Source of the DNA: CAKZNE01 sp002695025
Lineage (GTDB): Bacteria > Bacteroidota > Bacteroidia > Flavobacteriales > Schleiferiaceae
Length of the DNA: 64,000 nt
Assembly: GCA_913043285.1 (NCBI GenBank)
Contig: CAJWML010000020.1
Span: forward strand, 1-64,000
Direction of reading: 5' to 3'
Made by a program: the position numbers and the translations under genes. Position 1 is the first letter of the stretch; each line of letters begins with the position of its first letter. A model generated the notes under the pieces. It did no database searches. It saw nothing but the letters and a program-made list of their open reading frames with translations, and had not been told where the DNA came from. Shown piece by piece: positions 58,301-64,000 of this stretch.

Positions 58301-61300
58301 CATTAAGGAGAAACTGAAGAATGCCAATCAGAACTTCTCCAGTACCTTCCAGCTGCGCTTCGGACAGCATGGTAATGATGCTGCTACATCTCTATCTGGA
58401 AGCAGTGGCCGCACCTTTGACGATATCCTGATCGAAGAGATAAGCTGCTGGAAACCCACTGGTTTTGCAGCCAGTAATATAACATCATCCGCTGCTACCC
58501 TTACCTTTGATAATACCAGTGATAATTACGAAGTAGAGGTAGGCCCCTGTGGTTTTACCCAGGGTGCCGGCAGCCTGTCTTCCGGAGCGGAGCCTTTAAA
58601 CATTACAGGCTTAATTGCGGATACATGCTATGAAGTGTATGTTAGAAGGGATTGTGGAGGAGGAGACTTTTCCTATTGGGAGGGCCCCTTCCAATTTAGT
58701 ACACAATGCCCGGCTCCCAGTGCTGTAACCCTTCCCTTTACCGAAGGTTTTGAAGGCGCCAGCGGAACCTACATTGGTAGTAAGCCCAATGCGTACTGCC
58801 GCCCTGAAGTAAGCTGGAGTTTCGAAACCGATCAGCCAGATCATGGGCGCCTGCGTTTCAATAGCTTCTCACGCAACGGCACCAATGGAGCTACCCTGGA
58901 TAGGAATACAACGGGTACTCTCCGGCCGCAAAACTACCTGATCGGAACTATTGATATGTCCAATTACGATACTTCCGCAGCAACCTTCTATGTATTGAGT
59001 TTTTACTACAATAGTCATGGGGGTGGGACGCACTCAGGAGATGGGGTTTGGATCAGAGGAAGTAATACCGATACATGGATCAAGGCACATAGCCTTAGTG
59101 CCAATCAGGTGATCGGTACGTTTATAGAGGTAAAGGATATAGATCTGAAGAATATACTGAAGAGTGCCAACCAAAACTTCTCTAGCACTTTTCAGTTGCG
59201 TTTTGGTCAGAGCGATGCCAGCGCGGCTACCGCACTGAACGCAGTGACTGGTTTTACTTTTGACGATGTCCTGATCGAGGAGGTGAGCTGTCTGGATGCT
59301 GCCAGTCTTTCAGTGGTTAGCACATCCACCACCGGTGCCACCTTTGCTTTTGACAATACGGGTGACAACTACCAGGTAGAGGTGGGGCCCTGTGGGTTTA
59401 CGCAGGGAACGGGAATGCTCTTTTCGGGTTCAGACCCATTAACTGTTAGTGGCTTGAATAATGCCACCTGCTATGAAGTGTACGCACGCAGAGATTGTGG
59501 TGCCGGGGGCTTTTCCCCCAACTGGATAGGCCCTTTCCAGTTTCGTACACGATGCCCGGCTCCCAGTCCTGTAACCCTTCCCTTTACGGAAGATTTTGAA
59601 GGAGCCAGTGGAACTTTTATTAACAGTACTTATGCCGTGCATTGCCGTCCCGAGGTGAGCTGGAGTTTTGAAACGGATATGAATGGTTCTGGGCGTCTGC
59701 GTTTTGATAGCTTCTCCCACAACGGGACCCAGGGTGCTACCCTGGATCATATTGGTGCAACTTATGGAGGGCAGTCGGAGAACTACCTGATCGGTGTCAT
59801 CAATATGTCCAATTACGATACTTCTTCCGCTAATCCCATTGTGCTGGATTTTTTCCATAATAGTCACGGTGATGATCCCAGCACACTTGATAAAGTATAT
59901 ATCCGGGGAAGCCATACCAACAGCTGGATCCAGGTTTATGACTTATATGCCAACCAGGTGAACGGTACTTTTGTACACGCGCAGGAGATTGATCTTACAC
60001 AGCGCCTGAAGGCTGCCAACCAAAATTTCTCCAGCACCTTCCAGCTGCGCTTCGGGCAATATGGCAATGATGCTGCTATATCTCTCATTAAGGAAGAAGG
60101 CCGTACCATTGACGATATCCTGATCAGGGAAATAAACTGTTTGAAGCCTGTCGCCTTTACCGCCAGTAATATAAGATCAACCGCTGTTACCCTTACGTTT
60201 GACAATACCGGGGATAACTACGAAATAGAGATAGGCCCCTGTGGTTTTACCCAGGGTATGGGCACCCTTTCTTCTGGTGTGGAGCCTCTAAATATTACCG
60301 GCTTAATGGCGGATACCTGCTATGAAGTATATGTACGCAGAGATTGTGGCGGGGGAGACTTTTCCTATTGGGAAGGCCCTTTCCAGTTTAGTACGCAATG
60401 CCCGGCTCCCAGTGCGGTGACCCTTCCCCTTACCGAAGATTTTGAAGGAGCCAGTGGAACTTTTATTGGAAGCAAGCCTGCTGCGTATTGCCGTTCGGAG
60501 ATAAGCTGGAGCTTTGAAACCAATCAGCCTGATCACGGTCGTCTGCGTTTTGATAGTTATTCCAACACGGGAACCAAAGGTGCTACCCTGGACGGGGCAT
60601 ACAGCGGACATCCGGTGAATTACCTGGTCGGTACCATCAATATGTCCAATTACGATACATCCGCAACCAATTTTTATCCGTTGAGCTTTTATTACAATAG
60701 TCATTCAGACGGTGGTGACCCAGCGGATAGCGTATGGATACGCGGAAGCGTAGATGATCCTTGGATTGGGGTGTATGATCTGTTTGCCAATAAGATCAAC
60801 GGTACTTTTGTACATGTTCAGAATATCGAACTGAAGAGTATCCTGAAGGCTGCCAATCAAAACTTCTCCAACACCTTCCAGGTGCGCTTTGGACAAGAGG
60901 GGGTTTATGCCGCTACCTCGCTGACAGGAGTGGATGGCTATACCTTTGACGATATTATGGTTGAGGAAGTGAACTGTTTGAGACCTGCTGATTTTTCGAC
61001 CAGTAATTTAACCCTGACCAGTGCTACCCTTACGTTTGATAATACTGGTGAAAACTACGAAGTAGAAGTTGGCCCCTGTGGTTTTACGCAAGGCACGGGT
61101 AACCTGTCTTCCGGCTCAGAGCCATTAACGGTGACCGGATTAAGTGCAGGTAGCTGTTACGAGGTATATGTACGGAGAGATTGTGGTACACCAGGCTTTT
61201 CTAGTTGGGCAGGTCCCTTCCAGTTTTCTACACCCGGCACCACTCCCGGGCCTGTGACCCTTCCCTTTACGGAAGGTTTTGAAGCGGCCAGTGGAACCTA

Positions 61301-64000
61301 CATTGGAAATACACCTAATGCGTATGGCCGCTCTGAAGTGATCTGGAACTTTGAAACAGACCAGCCTTCAGATGGTCGTTTGACCTTTGACGATTTTGCC
61401 CACAACGGATCCAAAGGAGCTACCCTGGACAGGTTAAATAATGGTCAACCGGTGAACTACCTGATCGGTACCATCAATATGTCCAATTATGATACCTCTG
61501 CTATCAGTTACTTTCAACTGAGCTTCTTCCACAACAGCCATGGAGACAACCCTCACCCGGGGGATAGTGTTTGGATCAGAGGAAGTAATACCGATCCCTG
61601 GATCGGTGTTTACGATCTCTATGCCAACCAGGTGGGCGGTACTTTTGTACAAACGCGGGAGATTGATCTTAAACATACACTCAAGAATGCCAATCAAAAT
61701 TTCTCCAGTACTTTCCAGCTGCGCTTTGGCCAGGAAGACAACGGCTCGGCTACCTCACTAAATGGCGCAGGAGGTCGTACGTTTGACGATATCCTCATCA
61801 AGAAAAGTTGCCCGGATCCGAGCGGTTTTAGCGCCACCAGAACATCTTCCGGTACTACTATTATCTTTGATGATGTTGGGGATGAATATGAGCTGCAGCT
61901 AGGACCTTGCGGATTTACACTGGGTGATGGAGTTATATATTACGTTAAAGAGCCAGTAAATTCTAGCGCTCATTACAATAACTGTACAGAAGCGTATGTG
62001 CGAAGGGATTGTAGTTCAGGAGGATTTTCCAATTGGGTAGGCCCGTTTAGTTTAGATTCCCTTTGTAGTGGAATAACTGCTCCTTACCGGGAAGATTTTG
62101 AAAACTTTACGGTAGGATTCTTTGATGGAGCCCAGAATTGCGTGGCTATCAATTCCGATGATCCTGGTAGTACCTATCATGGTTACTCTTGGGAAGTAAG
62201 GGATGTGGCCCAGACCACCACCGGTGCTGCTACCGGTCCGGATAGGGATAATACCCTGGCCCCGGCCATAGGCGGCAAATTCGTAACGGCAGACGTAAAC
62301 GGTTCAGGCGCAGGAGATGAAACCAATTTAATTACTCCCATGGTGGATATTTCAGGTTTGAGTAATCCCGAACTGGGGTACTATTACCACATGTACGGAT
62401 CGCAAATGGCCGACCTGCACGTGGATATATGGGATGGATCACAGTGGTTGCTGGATCAGCACCTGATCACCGGTGCACAGAATACCAGTCCTTCAGATCC
62501 TTATAACGATACCATCCTGGATCTGAGTCACTACAATGTTACTATTATCCGGGTACGTTTCCGGGTAAGTTCCAACGGATGTTGCAACGGTGATGTGGCG
62601 ATTGATGATATCCGTATCAGTGATCCTGTCACTTGTCCCGATCCATCCAATTTGGGAGCTGCCAACGTTACATCTTCTTCAGCGGATATGTTCTGGACAG
62701 GCGGTGGAGCCATGGACTGGAATGTGGAATATGGACCGGACGGTTTCAATACAGGTTCAGGTACCTATCTGTCTTCCACCAATGATACATTGGCGGTAAC
62801 CGGACTTTCTCCAGGTACGCAGTATGACTTCTATGTTCGTGATAGTTGCGGGGCTGGTGATGTATCTTTCTGGGCAGGTCCATTTTCATTCACCACCCTG
62901 GTTTGTCCGGATCCTTCCGGTTTAGGCATTACCAATTTGTCTGCGAGTGGTGCAGACCTCTATTGGACAGGCGGGGGAGCTACGGATTGGAATGTAGAAT
63001 ACGGAACAGCCGGTTTCACTTTAGGCTCCGGTACTTACACCTCTTCCACCAACGATACCTTAGCGGTAAACAGCTTGTCTCCGGGTACGCAGTATGACTT
63101 CTATGTTCGTGATAGTTGTGGCATGGGTGATGTATCAGCCTGGGTGGGCCCATTTTCATTCAGTACCCTCACTTGTCCGGATCCTTCCAATTTGGGTGTT
63201 ACCAATGTATCTGCGAGCAATGCCGATCTGTATTGGACAGGCGGAGGAGCCACGGATTGGAATGTGGAATATGGAACAGCCGGCTTCACTTTAGGCTTCG
63301 GTACCTATGTGTCTTCCACCAACGATACCTTAGCGGTAAACAGCTTGTCTCCTGGCACACAGTATGAGTTTTATGTTCGTGATAGTTGCGATATGGGTGA
63401 TGTGTCTTTCTGGGTAGGTCCGTTTTCATTCAATACCCTTTCTGCTCCAGGTCCCGTAACCCTTCCTTTTACGGCAGGTTTTCAAGGAGCCAACGGAACC
63501 TACATTGGAAATACACCCGGTGTATATAGCAATTCTGCAGTGATGTGGAGCTTTGAAACAAGCCAGCCTGCGTATGGTCGTGTAACCTTTGGTGCTTTCG
63601 GTAACAACGGAACTACCGGAGTTACTCTTGATGCGGTGTCTGATGGTATGCCTGAAGGAGCCTCAAATGATCCTGTAAACTACCTGATCGGAACTATTGA
63701 TATGTCTAATTATGACACTTCCGCAGCCAGTTTCTACGTGTTGAGTTTTTATCACAATAGTCATGGAGACGATCCCCACCCAACGGATAGTGTTTGGATC
63801 AGGGGAAGTAATACCGATCCCTGGATCGGTGTGTACGATCTTTTTGCCAATCAGGTAAACGGAACCTTCGTTCATGCTCAGAATATAGACCTGAAGAATA
63901 TACTGAAGGCCGCTAATCAAAACTTTTCCAGCACCTTCCAGCTGCGCTTTGGCCAGGAAGACAACAGCTCAGCTACCTCCATGAGTGGAGTGGATGGCCG
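52329..64000 (+). CDS. Giant secreted protein 4 (partial): amplified jelly-roll U units with FN3 and MAM-like modules
   Basis: A reading frame opens at ATG 52329 with a signal peptide (MKQILVILGIVACWTSAQ) and is still open at the window edge after about 3890 codons. Frame continuity was checked by following the recurring LPFTEDFE codons, which stay in phase at 52845, 53688, 54534, 55377, 56220, 57882, 58731, 59577, 60423, 61260 and 63462. The repeating unit of about 281 codons is an FN3-like module with paired cysteines (GPCGFTQG, CYDVYVRRDCG) plus a U module (SWSFET, INMSNYDTSS, SVWIRGS, NQNFSSTFQLRFGQ, RTFDDILIEE). MAM-like modules interrupt the array near 57045 and 62085, followed by FN3 modules (three in a row at 62640-63440). 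A PKD and T9SS tail are expected beyond the edge. Probably a surface adhesin; no catalytic motif seen. Confidence 0.88.
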   Translation, partial: MKQILVILGIVACWTSAQSGGPETISYKLHSGISPTKLANGSGPEENNRLSISGESGLSRSHNGFQAFEEFLSGAVSCADPIGFTASNVTAGGVSLTFDNTGDDYEVEYGLCGFTQGSGMTASGTEPISLSGLNPASCYDVYVRRDCGTGGFSNWAGPFQFSTLCNPPSAVTLPFTEDFEVATGTFIGSEPAAYCRSEVSWSFETNRPLNGRLRFDYYPHNGTKAATLDVDSADNGKAVNYLVGTINMSNYDTSSTNFFLLSFFHRSHGDFEDPRDSVWVRGSNTDPWIGIYDLYANQVNGAFVQAQNIELKDILKNANQNFSSTFQLRFGQEGYRATTSIGGGHGRTFDDILIEEVNCPDPTGFAVNTLTSSSVTLAFDNTGNDFEVEVGPCGFTQGMGALSSGTEPLMVTGLMSNTCYDVYVRRDCGSGSFSNWVGPFQFHTLCGAPSPVTLPFTEDFEGATGAFIGSELNLYCRSEVSWSFETDQPAFGRIRFTSFSGSQGATLDRTKGGNPFPVNYLIGTINMSNYDTSSANFIVLSFLHNSHSDGSHPADSVWIRGNDTDPWIGIYDLAANQVSGTFVHAQNIELNSILKSANQNFSNTFQLRFGQEDYSFAGGMVGNSGRTFDDILIEEVSCLYPTDFAAITTSNITATSASLTFDNTGDDYEVEYGPCGFVQGGGMAASGTEPISLSGLNATSCYEVYVRRDCGSGNFSDWVGPFQFSTPCTGPSAVTLPFTEDFEGATGTFIGSDPAAYCRSEVNWSFETNKSLYGRLRFDPYSNNGSKGATLDANDEFSPYTRNYLIGTINMSNYDTSSVNFFLLSFFHRSHYDDPNPGDSVWVRGSDTDPWIGIYDLYANQVNGTFVQAQNIGLKEILKSADQNFSSTFQLRFGQEGTRPTVAPGGSHGRTFDDILIEEVGCLEPTGFTVDTLTSNSATLSFDTMGYDYEVEVGPCGFTQGMGTLSSGTDPLMVTGLMSNTCYDVYVRRDCGSGSLSGWVGPFQFHTLCGIPSAVTLPLAEDFEGASGTFIGSELNLYCRSEVSWSFETNEPAHGRVRFDQYSNNGTKGATLDRNAAGNPQPANYLIGTINMSNYDTSSANFIVLSFFHNSHNDEADPGDSLWIRGSDTDPWVGAYDLFANQVSGTFVHAQNIELNNILKSAHQNFSSTFQLRFGQEGQYPAVVMGGNDGRTFDDILIEEISCLKPTGFTASNVTATGAILTFDNTGDDYEVEYGLCGFTPGHSMAASGPEPISLSGLNPASCYDVYVRRDCGAGDFSDWAGPFQFHTPCTAPVPATLPFIEDFEGASGTIVGDMPAVYCRSDVSWSFETNRPADGRLSFGPFPYIGSKAATLDSKSEGSDIEWVENYLTGTINMSNYDTSSTNYFFLSFYQRGHDNEKKDSIWIRGSNTDPWVGIYELGTNNGPIYAQYIDLKPILKNANQNFSSTFQIRFEQKGYLPHSTLGLTHGRTFDDIAIEEVNCMDTIGYSAGNITADGVTITFNNTVDNFEVEAGTCGFTPGTGTTFAGTGTISVTGLTENTCYDVYVRRDCGTQGFSDWVGPYTFTTLCNVVTAPYREDFENFTTRFFDGAQNCVFISSDKPGISKGYSWEVRNTASATSGTGPDRDNTLAPNTGGKFVAADVNGSVAGDESRLLTPVVDISGLSNPELGYFYHMYGTQMADLHVDIWDGTQWLLDQQLITGAQNTGRSDPYNETTLDLSTYSADTVQVRFRVSSNGCCAGDVAIDDIRISEPITCPYPSNLSATNLSASSADLHWTGGGATNWNVEYGPAGFNLGSGTYLSTTNPTSKITGLSPFTEYEFYVRDSCGAGNVSFWTGPFQFRTRCTVPPPVTLPFAEDFEGASGTYIGGTPGVYCSSEVSWSFETDEPAYGRIRFDSYSNSGSKGATLDRSSLGLGSPQPGNYLTGTINMSNYDTSSANSIMLSFFHNSHDNNSGPFEKVWVRGSHTNGWIQVYDLYANQVNGTFIHAEQIDIKEKLKNANQNFSSTFQLRFGQHGNDAATSLSGSSGRTFDDILIEEISCWKPTGFAASNITSSAATLTFDNTSDNYEVEVGPCGFTQGAGSLSSGAEPLNITGLIADTCYEVYVRRDCGGGDFSYWEGPFQFSTQCPAPSAVTLPFTEGFEGASGTYIGSKPNAYCRPEVSWSFETDQPDHGRLRFNSFSRNGTNGATLDRNTTGTLRPQNYLIGTIDMSNYDTSAATFYVLSFYYNSHGGGTHSGDGVWIRGSNTDTWIKAHSLSANQVIGTFIEVKDIDLKNILKSANQNFSSTFQLRFGQSDASAATALNAVTGFTFDDVLIEEVSCLDAASLSVVSTSTTGATFAFDNTGDNYQVEVGPCGFTQGTGMLFSGSDPLTVSGLNNATCYEVYARRDCGAGGFSPNWIGPFQFRTRCPAPSPVTLPFTEDFEGASGTFINSTYAVHCRPEVSWSFETDMNGSGRLRFDSFSHNGTQGATLDHIGATYGGQSENYLIGVINMSNYDTSSANPIVLDFFHNSHGDDPSTLDKVYIRGSHTNSWIQVYDLYANQVNGTFVHAQEIDLTQRLKAANQNFSSTFQLRFGQYGNDAAISLIKEEGRTIDDILIREINCLKPVAFTASNIRSTAVTLTFDNTGDNYEIEIGPCGFTQGMGTLSSGVEPLNITGLMADTCYEVYVRRDCGGGDFSYWEGPFQFSTQCPAPSAVTLPLTEDFEGASGTFIGSKPAAYCRSEISWSFETNQPDHGRLRFDSYSNTGTKGATLDGAYSGHPVNYLVGTINMSNYDTSATNFYPLSFYYNSHSDGGDPADSVWIRGSVDDPWIGVYDLFANKINGTFVHVQNIELKSILKAANQNFSNTFQVRFGQEGVYAATSLTGVDGYTFDDIMVEEVNCLRPADFSTSNLTLTSATLTFDNTGENYEVEVGPCGFTQGTGNLSSGSEPLTVTGLSAGSCYEVYVRRDCGTPGFSSWAGPFQFSTPGTTPGPVTLPFTEGFEAASGTYIGNTPNAYGRSEVIWNFETDQPSDGRLTFDDFAHNGSKGATLDRLNNGQPVNYLIGTINMSNYDTSAISYFQLSFFHNSHGDNPHPGDSVWIRGSNTDPWIGVYDLYANQVGGTFVQTREIDLKHTLKNANQNFSSTFQLRFGQEDNGSATSLNGAGGRTFDDILIKKSCPDPSGFSATRTSSGTTIIFDDVGDEYELQLGPCGFTLGDGVIYYVKEPVNSSAHYNNCTEAYVRRDCSSGGFSNWVGPFSLDSLCSGITAPYREDFENFTVGFFDGAQNCVAINSDDPGSTYHGYSWEVRDVAQTTTGAATGPDRDNTLAPAIGGKFVTADVNGSGAGDETNLITPMVDISGLSNPELGYYYHMYGSQMADLHVDIWDGSQWLLDQHLITGAQNTSPSDPYNDTILDLSHYNVTIIRVRFRVSSNGCCNGDVAIDDIRISDPVTCPDPSNLGAANVTSSSADMFWTGGGAMDWNVEYGPDGFNTGSGTYLSSTNDTLAVTGLSPGTQYDFYVRDSCGAGDVSFWAGPFSFTTLVCPDPSGLGITNLSASGADLYWTGGGATDWNVEYGTAGFTLGSGTYTSSTNDTLAVNSLSPGTQYDFYVRDSCGMGDVSAWVGPFSFSTLTCPDPSNLGVTNVSASNADLYWTGGGATDWNVEYGTAGFTLGFGTYVSSTNDTLAVNSLSPGTQYEFYVRDSCDMGDVSFWVGPFSFNTLSAPGPVTLPFTAGFQGANGTYIGNTPGVYSNSAVMWSFETSQPAYGRVTFGAFGNNGTTGVTLDAVSDGMPEGASNDPVNYLIGTIDMSNYDTSAASFYVLSFYHNSHGDDPHPTDSVWIRGSNTDPWIGVYDLFANQVNGTFVHAQNIDLKNILKAANQNFSSTFQLRFGQEDNSSATSMSGVDG
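52829..61800 (+). repeat. In-frame coding repeats of about 843 bp (FN3 + U unit)
   Basis: Ten copies in this span (five at 52845-56220 and five at 57882-61260 by their LPFTEDFE-type codons), with spacings of 837-849 bases inside each array; an eleventh begins at 63462. Spacing changes are multiples of three, so all copies remain in frame. A MAM-like module replaces the U module near 57045. Similar long segments such as AACTTCTCCAGCACCTTCCA recur in most copies. Confidence 0.88.

Overview
The window looks like a chromosomal segment from a marine-type member of the Bacteroidota, probably order Flavobacteriales near Cryomorphaceae/Schleiferiaceae. The evidence is the repeated type IX secretion (T9SS) type A C-terminal sorting domains (YPNP motif followed by a short beta-sandwich), Bacteroidetes-type tyrosine recombinase features, OprO/P-like porins, giant FN3-rich secreted proteins and almost no Shine-Dalgarno sequences. 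No rRNA, intact tRNA or CRISPR array was seen.

Region by region. (1) 1-3410 is the end of an integrated element: a RadC-like JAMM protein, a RES-domain gene broken by one in-frame TAA, an IntDOT-like tyrosine recombinase, and at 3361-3409 a bare 3' half of a tRNA-Arg(UCU) gene followed by its own terminator. The other end of the element lies left of the window. (2) 3673-7633 holds a T9SS-sorted beta-propeller-like protein, a secreted alpha/beta hydrolase and a small ten-cysteine secreted protein. (3) 7634-10620 is a repeat-rich intergenic zone with dispersed hairpin repeats and a 456-bp direct repeat flanking an SRPBCC lipoprotein gene. It leads into a two-gene Kiwa anti-phage system (kwaA-kwaB, 10624-12124).

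(4) 12357-21104 is a seven-gene minus-strand operon ending in a terminator: two lamin-tail-domain secreted proteins, DcuC-type C4-dicarboxylate transporter, isoaspartyl dipeptidase, two OprO/P-like porins and an M14 carboxypeptidase. It is transcribed divergently from a MocR-type regulator, an alpha/beta hydrolase lipoprotein and a DASS dicarboxylate/Na+ symporter (21230-25198). Together these look like uptake and breakdown of aspartyl/isoaspartyl peptides and use of the released dicarboxylate. (5) 25277-27510 has an unknown secreted protein and an Omp85-type barrel.

(6) 27664 to the right edge (about 36 kb) is a row of four same-strand genes for giant secreted proteins (2387, 2486, 3061 and more than 3890 aa). 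They are built from FN3-like modules with a GPxGFxxGxG signature, MAM-like and other jelly-roll modules, parallel beta-helix modules, PKD domains and T9SS tails. The third carries an N-terminal glycine-rich domain closely resembling that of the animal receptor kinases ALK/LTK. The fourth starts at 52329, stays open to the window edge, and contains eleven copies of one jelly-roll unit, ten of them in near-tandem arrays of about 843 bp period. This cluster is the most unusual part of the window.
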